A DNA stretch of 64,000 bases from Streptomyces sp. 1222.5 (GTDB lineage: Bacteria > Actinomycetota > Actinomycetes > Streptomycetales > Streptomycetaceae): positions 7,314,001 through 7,378,000 of the forward strand of contig NZ_FNSZ01000001.1 in assembly GCF_900105245.1 (NCBI RefSeq), written 5' to 3'. Numbering within the stretch: position 1 is the first letter of the stretch; each line of letters begins with the position of its first letter. The position numbers were made by a program, and so were the translations under genes. The notes beneath the pieces are model-generated. The model saw only the letters and a program-made list of their open reading frames with translations. It had not been told where the DNA came from and made no database searches. Positions 17,572 to 26,885 of this stretch are shown here, in pieces.

Positions 17572-18216
17572 TCAGAACCCCGGGCCGCCCACCTTGTCCC
17601 CGGCCGCCGCGAGCCGCCCCCACAGCAGATCGGCGAGGGAACGAACCAACTCGGCGCGGGAACACGGCCGCTCGCCCAGCCACCAGTCGCCGGCCGCGTG
17701 CATCATCCCGACGATCCCGTGGCCCCACACCCGCGCGAGCTGCTGGCTGCCGGGTCCGAGGTCCACCCGCTCCTCGATGACCCGGGCCAGTTCCTCGCCC
17801 ATCCGCCGCAGCAGCGGAGCGCTGTGCTTGCCGACGTCGAAGCCTTGGTCGCCGCCGGCGCTGCCCTCCGACGGATGCATCAGGAACCGGTACACCTGCG
17901 GTCGTGCCTCGATCGCGGCGAGGTAGGTGTCGAGCGTGGACTCGACCCGCTCCCGCCGCTCGGCGGGGGCGTCCAGCGCCGCCCGCAGGGAGCCGAGCAG
18001 GGCGTCGGTGTGCCGCATGGCAAGCGCCGCGTAAAGTCCGCCCTTGTCGCCGAAGTGGCGGTAGAGGATGGGCTTCGTGATGCCCGCTTCCGCCGCGATC
18101 GCGTTCATCGACGCCTGCGGGCCGTCGCGCAGCACCACGCGGTCGGCGGCCTCCAGCAGCTCGCGCCGTCGGCGGTCCGCGGACCGCTGCTGGTCCGTCC
18201 GCTGTGTGGTGTCCAT
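17572..18216 (-). CDS. TetR family transcriptional regulator
   Basis: A 214-residue regulator. The helix-turn-helix spans about residues 17-62 (ELLEAADRVVLRDGPQASMN, then EAGITKPILYRHFGDKGGLY). The C-terminal ligand domain contains YLAAIEARPQVYRFLMHP and GHGIVGMMHAAGDWWLGE, resembling repressors of lipid metabolism genes. It is divergent from the acyl-CoA dehydrogenase gene at 18383 and shares with it a 166-bp region holding an inverted repeat, so it likely represses that gene and itself; an acyl-CoA effector is a guess. Confidence 0.9.
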   Translation of the reverse strand: MDTTQRTDQQRSADRRRRELLEAADRVVLRDGPQASMNAIAAEAGITKPILYRHFGDKGGLYAALAMRHTDALLGSLRAALDAPAERRERVESTLDTYLAAIEARPQVYRFLMHPSEGSAGGDQGFDVGKHSAPLLRRMGEELARVIEERVDLGPGSQQLARVWGHGIVGMMHAAGDWWLGERPCSRAELVRSLADLLWGRLAAAGDKVGGPGF

Positions 18217-18331
18217 GTGCTCTCCCCACCCGTGCTGATTCGGTGACGCCAGCGCAAACTAACACTGACTGTGCCCCTGACATCGAACGGGATGCCGAGG
18301 CGTCATCGGCGGTTGACTTTTCCTACCCGTC

Positions 18332-18351
18332 GGTAACAGACTCGGGTTACC
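18332..18351. promoter_or_regulatory. Inverted-repeat operator candidate between TetR gene and acyl-CoA dehydrogenase gene
   Basis: GGTAAC (18332-18337) and GTTACC (18346-18351) form an inverted repeat with an eight-base centre. A TTGAC hexamer (18313-18317) lies just upstream, so the repeat would overlap the promoter of the rightward gene. Suited to a TetR dimer; binding not shown. Confidence 0.45.
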
Positions 18352-18382
18352 GCTAGTAACACGCACTGCCGCTGGAGGGGAC

Positions 18383-19609
18383 ATGGCCGAGTTCACCATG
18401 GAGCTCAACGACGAACAGAAGGAGGTCCGGGACTGGCTGCACGGCTTCGCCGCCGACGTCATCCGCCCCGCGGCCGCCGAATGGGACGAGCGTGAGGAGA
18501 CTCCCTGGCCGGTCATCCAGGAGGCGGCGAAGGTAGGCATCTACTCCCTCGACTTCTACGCTCAGCAGTACTTCGACCCCACCGGTCTCGGTATCCCGAT
18601 GGCCATGGAGGAGCTGTTCTGGGGCGACGCGGGCATCGCCCTCTCCATTGTGGGCACGGGCCTCGCCGCGGTGGGCGTTCTCGCCAACGGAACCGAGGCA
18701 CAGATCGGCACCTGGATCCCCCAGATGTACGGCGACCAGAACGACGTCAAGGTGGCAGCGTTCTGCTCCTCCGAGCCCGACGCCGGCTCCGACGTCGCCT
18801 CCATGCGCACGCGTGCCGTGTACGACGAGGCCAAGGACGAGTGGGTGATCAACGGCACGAAGACCTGGGCGACCAACGGCGGCATCGCCAACGTCCACGT
18901 CGTCGTCGCCGTGGTCGACCCGGAGCTGGGCTCCAAGGGCCACGCGTCCTTCATCGTCCCGCCGGGCACCCCGGGTCTCGCCCAGGGCCAGAAGTTCAAG
19001 AAGCACGGCATCCGCGCCTCGCACACCGCCGAGGTCGTCCTGGACGACGTCCGCGTCCCCGGCTCCTGCCTCCTCGGCGGGAAGGAGAAGCTCGACGAGC
19101 GCCTCGCCCGGGCCCGGGAGAAGGCGAAGGCGGGCGGGGAGCGGGTGAAGAACGCCGCGATGGCGACGTTCGAGGCGTCGCGGCCGGCCGTGGGTGCCAT
19201 GGCCGTCGGCACCGCCCGGGCCGCGTACGAGGTGGCCCTCGAGTACGCCACGACCCGTGAGCAGTTCGGCCGGCCGATCATCGACAACCAGGGCGTCGCC
19301 TTCCAGCTGGCCGACATGCGGATGCAGATCGACGCCGCCCGGCTGCTCGTGTGGCGGGCCTCGTGGATGGCGGTCAACGGCAGGCCGTTCACCGCCGCCG
19401 AGGGCTCCATGTCCAAGCTGTTCGCGAGCGAGACCGCGAAGAAGGTCACCGCGCAGGCGATCCAGATCCTGGGCGGCAACGGCTACACCCGCGAGTATCC
19501 GGTCGAGCGGATGCACCGGGACAGCGCGATCTACACGATCTTCGAGGGGACGAGCGAGATCCAGCGCCTCGTCATCGCCCGCACGCTGGCGGGCATGCCG
19601 ATCCGCTGA
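18383..19609 (+). CDS. Acyl-CoA dehydrogenase
   Basis: A 408-residue flavoenzyme that introduces the alpha,beta double bond in acyl-CoA. Signature stretches are FCSSEPDAGSDVASMRTRA, INGTKTWATNGG and QILGGNGYTREYPVERMHRD; the catalytic glutamate is in IFEGTSEIQRL. A charged, lysine-rich segment (ERLARAREKAKAGGERVK) is inserted mid-protein, unusual for short-chain family members and perhaps a surface loop. The chain length specificity cannot be read. Transcribed alone, divergent from a TetR regulator. Confidence 0.93.
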   Translation: MAEFTMELNDEQKEVRDWLHGFAADVIRPAAAEWDEREETPWPVIQEAAKVGIYSLDFYAQQYFDPTGLGIPMAMEELFWGDAGIALSIVGTGLAAVGVLANGTEAQIGTWIPQMYGDQNDVKVAAFCSSEPDAGSDVASMRTRAVYDEAKDEWVINGTKTWATNGGIANVHVVVAVVDPELGSKGHASFIVPPGTPGLAQGQKFKKHGIRASHTAEVVLDDVRVPGSCLLGGKEKLDERLARAREKAKAGGERVKNAAMATFEASRPAVGAMAVGTARAAYEVALEYATTREQFGRPIIDNQGVAFQLADMRMQIDAARLLVWRASWMAVNGRPFTAAEGSMSKLFASETAKKVTAQAIQILGGNGYTREYPVERMHRDSAIYTIFEGTSEIQRLVIARTLAGMPIR

Positions 19610-19657
19610 CGGCATCGTGGGGGAGCGGGTCCGCGGTGGGACCCGCCCCTCACGGCA

Positions 19658-20230
19658 TCACCGGTGCCTGAGCGGAGTCAGCTGCTGGATGTCGTACTTC
19701 CTCCGCAGTGCCTCGATGGCCTCCTGGTCCGGCGGGCCGCCGTCGCGCAGGATCTCCAGCAGCTCCTCGAAGTAGCGCTCGTGGTCCGGGGGCGGGCTCG
19801 CCTGGAAGAACATCTTCGCCGGCGTGTCCGTCGGGTTCGCGAACGCGTGGGGGCAGCCGGGCGGTACGACGATCACCGTGCCCGGGGTCGCCCGGACCAC
19901 GCGGCTGCCCGAACTCGACTCCCATCTCTGCCAGTTGTCAGGGGTCCGGATGCGCGGCTCGAAGGCGAGGACGTCCAGCTCGCCTTCCAGGATGTAGAAC
20001 AACTCCTCGCTGCGCGTGTGCACGTGGGCGCCGACGTCGAAGCCCGGCGGGACCTCCACCTCGAAGGTGGAGGCCATCCGTGAGTGCGTACCGGTGACCT
20101 TGAAGGTCACCCGCTGGGCGGCCGTCTCGACGACCCGGCCGTGGCCGGGCGGCACCAGCAGGCCCTCGGTGGGGTCCGTCTCCCGGCCCGGCGGATCCGC
20201 CTGGGCCGAGAGTCCTTCGGTCGTCGTCAT
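19658..20230 (-). CDS. Cupin quinone-forming monooxygenase of the tetrahydroxynaphthalene operon
   Basis: A 190-residue cupin. The barrel carries metal-binding motif 1 as AHVHTRSEELFYILEGELDV and motif 2 as PPGCPHAFANPTDTPAKMFF. It is the last gene of the rppA-P450-cupin unit, starting seven bases after the P450 stop. Cupin proteins in this position (the MomA family described from Streptomyces) oxidise 1,3,6,8-tetrahydroxynaphthalene to flaviolin, so that is its probable reaction. The domain is seen; the reaction is from family and context. A non-enzymatic role cannot be excluded. Confidence 0.85.
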   Translation of the reverse strand: MTTTEGLSAQADPPGRETDPTEGLLVPPGHGRVVETAAQRVTFKVTGTHSRMASTFEVEVPPGFDVGAHVHTRSEELFYILEGELDVLAFEPRIRTPDNWQRWESSSGSRVVRATPGTVIVVPPGCPHAFANPTDTPAKMFFQASPPPDHERYFEELLEILRDGGPPDQEAIEALRRKYDIQQLTPLRHR

Positions 20231-20237
20231 GGTCCGC

Positions 20238-21455
20238 TCACCACGTCACGGGCAGGGCCTCGGGCCCGCGGATCAACGCGCCCTTCTTGAAGGGCACCTG
20301 GTCCGGCGGGACGGCCAGCCGCAGGCCGGGCACCCGGTCCAGCAGGGCGTCGACCAGCAGCTCGGACTCCAGCCGGGCGAGCTGACCGCCCGGGCAGTAG
20401 TGCGGGCCGAAGCCGAAGGCCACGTGCGGGTTGGGGCTGCGGGAGAAGTCGATCGTCTCCGGGTCCGGGAAGACCTCCGGGTCGCGGTTGGCGGCCAGGT
20501 AGGAGACGTAGACGGGATCGCCCGCGCGAATCCGGATCCCGCTGATCTCCACGTCCTCCAGGGCGATCCGGGACAGCCCGACCGCGTTGCGGTGCGGTAT
20601 GTAGCGCAGCAGCTCGTCGATCGCCCGGGGGCGGATCTCCGGCTCGGCGCGCAGCCGCTCCGCGAGATCGGGGCGGGACAGCAGCAGGTAGAACATCTGC
20701 CCGCTGTTGTTGGTGACCGCCTCGCCGCCGATCTGGAGGAGGACGGCGAGTCCGACGGCCTCCTCCAGGGTGACCTCCTCCCGGCCCACGGCGGCGCCGA
20801 GCAGTGAGGCCACGTCCTCGCCCGTGCTGTTCTCCCGCAGGCCGACGAGGTCGGAGAAGTAGGCGCTCATCTCGCGCTTGGCCTTCTCGCTGACCTCCTT
20901 GCCGTGCGCGGAGGACAGGATGAGCTGGGTCCAGGAGTGCATGTCGTGCCGGTCGCAGGCCGGGACACCCATCAGCTCGCAGATCACCGCGATCGGGAAC
21001 GGGCTGAGGACCGCCGCCGTGAGATCGGCGGGCGGGCCGTCCTGGAGGAGTTCGTCGACCAGCTCGTCCAGCACGCCGCGCGCCTTGTCGCGGATGCGCT
21101 CCACGCCCTTGGCCGTGCACGCGGCGGCGACCGAGCGGCGCAGCCGGGTGTGGTCGGGCGGATCGAGGAAGCCGACCGCACCCCGGTCGGGGATGAAGTG
21201 CGGGGCGAGCCGGGTGACCGGCGCCTCCATGACCGCCTCCCGGCCGAACCGGGGGTCGTTCGCCACCGCGCGCACGTCCTCGTACCGGGTGACCAGCCAC
21301 GCCCAGCCCTCGCCGTTGGGCAGCTGGATGCGGGTGACCGGGCCCTCCCGCATCAGCTCCGCCAGCACCGGGTCGAAGTCCGTCCCGGTCAGGTCGGCCA
21401 CGGGCCACTGCCTGACCGGGGGCGGGCTCTCGGTGAGCGTGCTCTCCTCGGTCAT
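20238..21455 (-). CDS. cyp158A2: Cytochrome P450, CYP158A2-type flaviolin-coupling enzyme
   Basis: A 405-residue soluble P450. The heme motif is FGFGPHYCPGGQLAR with the cysteine ligand, the ExxR motif lies in DELLRYIPHR, and the I-helix reads LLQIGGEAVTNN, lacking the usual acid-threonine pair as in CYP158A2. CYP158A2 couples flaviolin oxidatively into dimers and trimers that polymerise to a red-brown pigment. Its start overlaps the rppA stop by four bases (ATGA), so it is translationally coupled to the polyketide synthase. The operon order supports the call strongly. Confidence 0.93.
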   Translation of the reverse strand: MTEESTLTESPPPVRQWPVADLTGTDFDPVLAELMREGPVTRIQLPNGEGWAWLVTRYEDVRAVANDPRFGREAVMEAPVTRLAPHFIPDRGAVGFLDPPDHTRLRRSVAAACTAKGVERIRDKARGVLDELVDELLQDGPPADLTAAVLSPFPIAVICELMGVPACDRHDMHSWTQLILSSAHGKEVSEKAKREMSAYFSDLVGLRENSTGEDVASLLGAAVGREEVTLEEAVGLAVLLQIGGEAVTNNSGQMFYLLLSRPDLAERLRAEPEIRPRAIDELLRYIPHRNAVGLSRIALEDVEISGIRIRAGDPVYVSYLAANRDPEVFPDPETIDFSRSPNPHVAFGFGPHYCPGGQLARLESELLVDALLDRVPGLRLAVPPDQVPFKKGALIRGPEALPVTW

Positions 21456-22513
21456 CGCGAGTTCCCGTCGCTGACCCAGCGGCCCACCGTCATCTCGGCG
21501 GTGATGCCGGGTCCGAAGCCGGCGAGCAGTCCGCGCGCCCGGTCCTCGGGGCCGCCCTCCTCGAACAGCCGGCGCAGCGCGTCCAGGACGACGGCGCTGG
21601 CGATGTTGCCGTACTCGGTGAGCGTGGACCGGCTGAACCGGAAGGCGTGCGGGTCGACCTGCAGGAACTTGCTGAGGTCGTCGAGTATTCGGGGCCCGCC
21701 CGCGTGGATGATGTAGAAGTCCAGGTCGGACGCGTCCCAGCCGTGCGTGCCCGCCAGGTCCTTCAGCGCGGGGGCGAGCGGCTCCATGGTCGTCGGCACC
21801 CGCTTGTCCAGCAGGAAGTGGAAGCCGGTGGACCGGACGTCGTACGCGATCCAGTCCTCGGTCTTCGGGATGAGGTACGAGCCGTTGCGCTCCAGCCGGA
21901 CGCCGGTGCCGCCGTTGCCGCGGACCACGGCGGCCGCGATGCCGTCGCCGAACAGGCCGTTGGACAGGAGCGAGCCGATGCCGAGGTCGGTGGGCTGGTA
22001 GCACAGCGAGCAGAACTCGCAGGCCACGATGAGCGCGTTGGCGTTCGGGTAGGCCGTGCAGAAGTCGTGCGCACGGTTGATCGCCGCGCCGCCTGCCGCG
22101 CAGCCCAGCTGGGCGATCGGGAGCTGCCGGGTGGTGCTGTCGAAGTCCATCTCGTTGATCAGCCACGCCGTGAGCGAGGGCATCATGAAGCCCGTGCACG
22201 AGACGTAGATGATCACGTCGATGTCGGTGGTGAGCAGCTCCGCGTCGTCGAGGGCCCGCTGGATCACCGCCGGGACCCGGGCCTTGGCCTCGGCCTCGTA
22301 GAGCTTGTTGCGGTCCTCGAATCCCGGGTGCTTGAGGGTCTCCTCGATGGGCTGCACGATGTGCCGGGTCTTCACGCCCGTGTTCTCGATCAGCCGCAGT
22401 GCGAGCGGCAGTTGAGGGTGGTCCTCGTGGCGGGAGCGCGCCAGCTCCAGCGTCTCCTCCATCGTGATCACGTGCTCCGGGACCGATACCGAGGGTCTGC
22501 ACAAAGTCGCCAT
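21452..22513 (-). CDS. rppA: Type III polyketide synthase, 1,3,6,8-tetrahydroxynaphthalene synthase
   Basis: A 353-residue chalcone-synthase-like enzyme that condenses five malonyl-CoA into tetrahydroxynaphthalene. The catalytic triad is in the expected places: C138 in IAQLGCAAGGAAIN, H270 in YIIHAGGPRI and N303 in TEYGNIASAV. It heads a three-gene operon with the P450 and the cupin. The product gives flaviolin polymers, which protect against light and oxidation. The ATG at 22513 is followed by the usual ATLCRPSVSVPEHVIT start. About 600 bases upstream contain no gene and a striking G-rich tract. Confidence 0.97.
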   Translation of the reverse strand: MATLCRPSVSVPEHVITMEETLELARSRHEDHPQLPLALRLIENTGVKTRHIVQPIEETLKHPGFEDRNKLYEAEAKARVPAVIQRALDDAELLTTDIDVIIYVSCTGFMMPSLTAWLINEMDFDSTTRQLPIAQLGCAAGGAAINRAHDFCTAYPNANALIVACEFCSLCYQPTDLGIGSLLSNGLFGDGIAAAVVRGNGGTGVRLERNGSYLIPKTEDWIAYDVRSTGFHFLLDKRVPTTMEPLAPALKDLAGTHGWDASDLDFYIIHAGGPRILDDLSKFLQVDPHAFRFSRSTLTEYGNIASAVVLDALRRLFEEGGPEDRARGLLAGFGPGITAEMTVGRWVSDGNSR

Positions 22514-23124
22514 GAACCGTCCCTGCTTTCCGCTTTCCGGAGGGCCTTCGCCCACCGGCCCAGAAGGTGGTTCACCTCAGGAGGTGCTGCACCCACCGTC
22601 ACCCGGGAGGCCGATGACTTCGCGTTGGATTACTCCGAATCGGGGACGCGGGGTCGGGCTCGAAGGGCGACTTTCGCGGCCGGACGAGGGAAAACGCCGG
22701 GACCGCCGTTACGGCGAAGGGCCTGTTGGGGACGGCCGTCACGGCACTCGCATCCAGGCCGGGCGATCGCGTCCGGGACGCCGCGCGCCGAAGTCGGCCG
22801 GGCACCCCCAAGGGCATCGGGAGCGCCGAGGGTCCGGGCGGCGGGGGGACGGTCCTGGCCGAGCGGAGCGTCCGGCGCAGCGGACCGGGCGCTCAGGGGC
22901 GGCCCTCCGGCTCCGCCGGCTCGGCGGCGGGTGGGGGAGACGGGGGACGGGGGAGGAGGGAGGAGGGGGACGGGGACCGGCGGGCGGGCCGCCGCCGCAG
23001 GGTCGTCCGCCCCTGACCCTCGAAGGAGCCGAGGAGTGCCTGTCCAGCAACTACGTTCGCTGGAAGGGACGTTGTGACGAGGTGTGCCTGAGGCCGCGCA
23101 CCCGCTACGGCCGCACGGGTGAGC
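22514..23124. other. Long intergenic region upstream of rppA with a G-rich purine tract
   Basis: No supported gene. Between about 22930 and 22980 the + strand is almost pure purine with seven or more runs of three or more G, such as GGGGGAGACGGGGGACGGGG, which could form G-quadruplex or triplex DNA. The tract lies about 420-470 bp upstream of rppA. The rppA promoter should lie close to 22514-22600 but no convincing hexamers were seen. Confidence 0.5.
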
Positions 23125-23358
23125 TCACGGAGCCCCGCTGCTGTGGGCGATGCACGCCACGTCGATGCGGTCCGCCAGCTTCGCCAGCTCGATGGTCAGG
23201 GCGGCGACGGTGTCCTCGTCGAGCCCCTGTTCCCCCGCCTCGACGAGATGCAGCCAGCGTCCGCCGACGGTCCGCAACAACTTACTCACGTCGGCCGCGG
23301 CCACCTGCAAGGTACCGCGGTCGTCGACGATCAGAGGCAGGGTCACTTCGCGGTTCAC
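23125..23358 (-). CDS. Small conserved actinobacterial protein (DUF6213-like)
   Basis: A 77-residue soluble protein beginning NREVTLPLIVDDRGTLQVAA and containing LLRTVGGRWLHLVEAGEQGL and a helical end ALTIELAKLADRIDVACIAH. I recognise this as a small family conserved in Streptomyces without known function; the DUF number is from memory. The GTG at 23358 gives the conserved N-terminus, although no clear Shine-Dalgarno precedes it. It follows the aldehyde dehydrogenase gene by 26 bases on the same strand and may share its transcript. Confidence 0.65.
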   Translation of the reverse strand: MNREVTLPLIVDDRGTLQVAAADVSKLLRTVGGRWLHLVEAGEQGLDEDTVAALTIELAKLADRIDVACIAHSSGAP

Positions 23359-23384
23359 AAAAGGGGATGGTAGCCGCGCACCCC

Positions 23385-24770
23385 TCACGCACCCTGCCAA
23401 ACCGTGGTGATGTTGCAGAACTCCCTGATTCCGTGCCCGGACAGCTCACGCCCGTACCCCGAGCGCTTCACGCCGCCGAACGGGAACGCCGGGTGGGAGG
23501 CGGTCATCCCGTTCACGAACACACCACCCGCCTCCAGATCCCGGGCGAACCGCTCCACCTCGTCCTCGTCCCGCGTCCACACGTTCGAACTGAGTCCGAA
23601 CAGCGAGTCGTTGGCGATCAGCACCGCCTCGTCCAGGTCGCCGGCCCGGTACAGCGTGGCGACCGGCCCGAACGCCTCCTCCCGGTGGATGCGCATCTCC
23701 CGGGTGATGCCCGCGAGCACGGTCGGCGGGTAGTACCAGCCGGGCCCGTCCGGCCGCTGCCCGCCGCACAGCACCTCGGCCCCGCTGCGCCGGGCGTCGT
23801 CGACCAGCTCCTCCAGATCGCTGCGCCCCTGCTCGCTGGAGAGCGGCCCGATCTCGGTCTCCTCCTCCAGCGGGTCGCCGATCCGCAGGGCCTTCATGCC
23901 CGCCACGAACCGCTCGGCGAAGGCGTCGTAGACGTCCGTGTGCACGATGAACCGCTTGGCGGCGATGCAGGACTGCCCGTTGTTCTGCACCCGTGCGGTC
24001 ACGGCCACCTGGGCCGCCCGGTCCAGGTCGGCCGAGGGCATGACGACGAACGGGTCACTGCCGCCCAGCTCCAGCACGGTCTTTTTGATCATCTCGCCTG
24101 AGGTGGAGGCGACGGCCCGGCCCGCGGGCTCGCTGCCCGTCAGGGTGGCCGCCTTCACCCGCTCGTCGCGCAGGATGTCGTCGACCGCGCCGGAGCCGAC
24201 CAGCAGCGTCTGGAAGCAGCCCTCCTGGAAACCCGCCCGGTGGAACAGGTCCTCCAGGTACAGGGCCGTCTGGGGGACGTTCGAGGCGTGCTTGAGCAGG
24301 CCCACGTTGCCGGCCATCAGCGCGGGCGCGGCGAACCTGATCACCTGCCAGAGCGGGAAGTTCCACGGCATCACGGCGAGGACCGGGCCGAGCGGGCGGT
24401 AGCGCACCCGCACCCGGGACGCGCCGGAGTCCCGGACGTCCGACTCGGCGGGCTCCTCGTCGGCCAGCAGCCGCTCGGCGTTCGCGGCGTACCAGCGCAT
24501 CGCCTTGGCGCACTTCGCGGCCTCCGCGCGGGCCTGTTTGACCGGCTTGCCCATCTCCGTGGTCATGACGCGGCCGATCTCCTGCTGGTCCTCCTCCAGC
24601 AGATCGGCCGCCTTGTCCAGCAACCGGGAGCGATCGGCGAACGCGGTCGTCCGGTAGGTGCGGAACGTGGCCTCGGCGAGCTGGAGCCGGCGTTCCAGCT
24701 CCTCCTCGCCCATGGCCTCGTACGTCTTGAGCGTCTCGCCGTTCGCCGGGTTGACCGTCGCGATGGGCAT
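23385..24770 (-). CDS. NAD(P)-dependent aldehyde dehydrogenase, succinate-semialdehyde type
   Basis: A 461-residue aldehyde dehydrogenase. The coenzyme loop reads MPWNFPLWQVIRFAAPALMA, the general base glutamate is in LELGGSDPFVV and the nucleophile cysteine in NNGQSCIAAKRF. The N-terminus PIATVNPANGETLKTYEAM matches the short succinate-semialdehyde dehydrogenases of actinobacteria, so gamma-aminobutyrate breakdown is likely. The ATG at 24770 has a GGGAGG site upstream; extending further adds no family sequence. Substrate assignment is by resemblance only. Confidence 0.88.
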   Translation of the reverse strand: MPIATVNPANGETLKTYEAMGEEELERRLQLAEATFRTYRTTAFADRSRLLDKAADLLEEDQQEIGRVMTTEMGKPVKQARAEAAKCAKAMRWYAANAERLLADEEPAESDVRDSGASRVRVRYRPLGPVLAVMPWNFPLWQVIRFAAPALMAGNVGLLKHASNVPQTALYLEDLFHRAGFQEGCFQTLLVGSGAVDDILRDERVKAATLTGSEPAGRAVASTSGEMIKKTVLELGGSDPFVVMPSADLDRAAQVAVTARVQNNGQSCIAAKRFIVHTDVYDAFAERFVAGMKALRIGDPLEEETEIGPLSSEQGRSDLEELVDDARRSGAEVLCGGQRPDGPGWYYPPTVLAGITREMRIHREEAFGPVATLYRAGDLDEAVLIANDSLFGLSSNVWTRDEDEVERFARDLEAGGVFVNGMTASHPAFPFGGVKRSGYGRELSGHGIREFCNITTVWQGA

Positions 24771-24845
24771 GGCTGACCTCCCTGGGAGCGGGCTTGTTTC
24801 GACCTTCGCGCGCGCCCGCGTGGAGCGCAACGCGTGAGCCGCTGT

Positions 24846-25319
24846 TCAGCCCGAGTGCTCCGCCAGGCGGTCGAGAAACGCGGCCTGCGCCGTGATGATC
24901 ACCTCGCGGGCCCGTTTGAGGCCCAGCCATGCCACCCGGTCCAGCTCCGGGAACTCCTGGATCCGCCCGGACCGCGGGGGCCACTCCATGCGGAAGGTCC
25001 CGGGGTTGACCGACGCGGGGTCCAGGTCCGCCTCGATCGCCCAGGCAGTGACGATCTTGCCGTTGCTCTGCACGACCTCGCCGAGCGGTACGGCCTCCCC
25101 GTCCGGCGGCGCCAGCCCCAGCTCCTCCTGGAACTCCCGGCGGGCCGCCTCCCAGGCCGGCTCGTCCGGCTCGTACTCGCCCTTGGGCACGGTCCAGGCA
25201 CCCGCGTCCTTCTTCGCGAAGAACGGGCCGCCCATGTGCCCCAGCAGCACCTCCTGTCCCTCGTCGGTGTGCCGGAACAACAGCAGACCCGCGCTGCGCT
25301 TCGTCGCACGCACCGTCAC
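24846..25319 (-). CDS. Nudix hydrolase
   Basis: A 157-residue Nudix protein. The catalytic Nudix box is complete: GEYEPDEPAWEAARREFQEE followed by LG. Nudix enzymes hydrolyse nucleoside diphosphate derivatives; the substrate is not readable here. The GTG at 25319 overlaps the stop of the upstream DNA ligase gene (GTGA), so translation is coupled. A house-cleaning or repair role next to a DNA ligase is plausible but inferred. Confidence 0.9.
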   Translation of the reverse strand: MTVRATKRSAGLLLFRHTDEGQEVLLGHMGGPFFAKKDAGAWTVPKGEYEPDEPAWEAARREFQEELGLAPPDGEAVPLGEVVQSNGKIVTAWAIEADLDPASVNPGTFRMEWPPRSGRIQEFPELDRVAWLGLKRAREVIITAQAAFLDRLAEHSG

Positions 25320-26854
25320 GGCTTGACCTCCGGGTGGGCCGCCAGCAGGGCCTCCACCGTATCGGCCTCCTCGGGGCGTTTGTCCTCGCGGTAGCGGACC
25401 ACGCGCGCGAACCGCAGGGTGACGCCGGCCGGGTAGCGGGAGGAGCGCTGGAGGCCGTCGTAGGCGATCTCCACGACGAGTTCGGGGCGGACCCGGACCA
25501 CCCCGCCCTCGTCCTGCACCGCCAGCTCCCGCAGTCGCTCGGTCTGCCAGGCGAGCACGGCGTCGGTCATGCCCTTGAAGGTCTTGCCGAGCATGGCGAA
25601 GGTGCCGTCGGGGTTGCGTGCGCCAAGGTGCAGGTTGGACAGCTTGCCGGTACGGCGGCCGTGGCCCCACTCGGCGGCCAGTACCACCAGGTCGAGGGTG
25701 TGGACCGGCTTGACCTTGAGCCAGGAGGCACCGCGCCGGCCCGCGCTGTAGGGCGCGTCGAGAGCCTTGACCACCACGCCCTCGTGGCCCCTGGCCAGGG
25801 TCTCGGCGAGGAACCGTTCCGCCTCCTCGATGTCCTGCGGCCCCGAGGCCACCGTCCGCCGTACGCGCATCGGCTCGGGCACCAGCTCCGCCAGCCGCGC
25901 GTGCCGTTCGGCGAAGGGCAGGTCGAGCAGGTCGTGGCCGTCGACCGAGAGCGCGTCGAAGAAGACGGGGGAGACCGGCACCTCGCCGGCGGCCTTCGCC
26001 ACGTCCGTGCGGGACCCGACCCGGCCCGCCGTCTCCTGGAAGGACCGGGGCCGGCCGTCGGCGTCGAAGGAGATCACCTCGCCGTCCAGGATGAACCGCT
26101 CACCCCGCAACTCCATTGCGGCGGCCGTCACTTCGGGCAGCCGGGCGGTGATGTCGTCGAGCGTGCGGGTGTGGACGCGGACGGTGCCGCCGTCCCGGTG
26201 CACCTGGACCCGGATGCCGTCGAGCTTCTCCTCCACCACGCAGGAGCCCAGCTTCTCCACCGCCTCCGCGACCGAGGACGCGCTGTGCGCGAGCATCGGC
26301 AGCACCGGCCGGCCGACGGTGAGCCGGAACCGGTCGAGAGACCCGGGGCCCTCACCGAGCAGGGCCTCGGCCACCGGCTGGAGCGAACCGGCGAGCATCA
26401 CCGCCCGCCGTACGTCCGCCGGGTCCGCGCCGGTCGCCCGGGCGAGCCCCTCCGTCGCGACCGCGTCAAGGGCGCCCTGCCGGACCTCCCCGGTGAGCAG
26501 GCCGAGCAGGAAGCGCTGCTCCTCCTCGGTGGCCGCCGCCATCAGCTCGCCGACGATGCGGCCCCGCTCCGCCTGTGAACCTGGCCCGGACACCTTGCCC
26601 AGGTCGGTGAGGCGGGCGTCGACCTCCCGCACGGTCAGGGAGGGCCCGGCCGCCGGCGGGACCGGCCGGCCAAGCACCTTCCAGCCGACACCGAGCCGGC
26701 CCTGCGGCAGCCGCCCGGCCAGATAGGGGATGACGATCGGTACGTCGTCCGCCTCCGCCTCCCGGAACAGCTCCGCGAGCAACGCGGTCTTGCGGGACCG
26801 GGCCGCGGTGGCGGCCACCTCCCGGGACACCTGGGCGAGCCGGGTCAGCAGCAT
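25316..26854 (-). CDS. lig: ATP-dependent DNA ligase
   Basis: A 512-residue ligase. The adenylated lysine is in VEEKLDGIRVQVH (motif I), with motif III in FFDALSVDGHDLL, motif IV in GHEGVVVKALDAPY and motif V in ASWLKVKPVHTLDLVV. An N-terminal domain of about 200 residues precedes the nucleotidyltransferase core, as in archaeal-type ligases and mycobacterial LigB. It works without a fused polymerase or nuclease domain, so it is not LigD. The ATG at 26854 starts at LLTRLAQVSREVAATAARSR; four earlier residues are probably untranslated. Coupled to the Nudix gene. Confidence 0.93.
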   Translation of the reverse strand: MLLTRLAQVSREVAATAARSRKTALLAELFREAEADDVPIVIPYLAGRLPQGRLGVGWKVLGRPVPPAAGPSLTVREVDARLTDLGKVSGPGSQAERGRIVGELMAAATEEEQRFLLGLLTGEVRQGALDAVATEGLARATGADPADVRRAVMLAGSLQPVAEALLGEGPGSLDRFRLTVGRPVLPMLAHSASSVAEAVEKLGSCVVEEKLDGIRVQVHRDGGTVRVHTRTLDDITARLPEVTAAAMELRGERFILDGEVISFDADGRPRSFQETAGRVGSRTDVAKAAGEVPVSPVFFDALSVDGHDLLDLPFAERHARLAELVPEPMRVRRTVASGPQDIEEAERFLAETLARGHEGVVVKALDAPYSAGRRGASWLKVKPVHTLDLVVLAAEWGHGRRTGKLSNLHLGARNPDGTFAMLGKTFKGMTDAVLAWQTERLRELAVQDEGGVVRVRPELVVEIAYDGLQRSSRYPAGVTLRFARVVRYREDKRPEEADTVEALLAAHPEVKP

Positions 26855-26885
26855 GCAGTCATGGTGCACCGGGAGCGAGGTCTCT

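Noticed and set aside
22599..23050. Forward and reverse frames over the rppA upstream region
   Set aside because: They consist of Gly/Arg/Pro-rich readings through the G-rich tract, without start signals or motifs.
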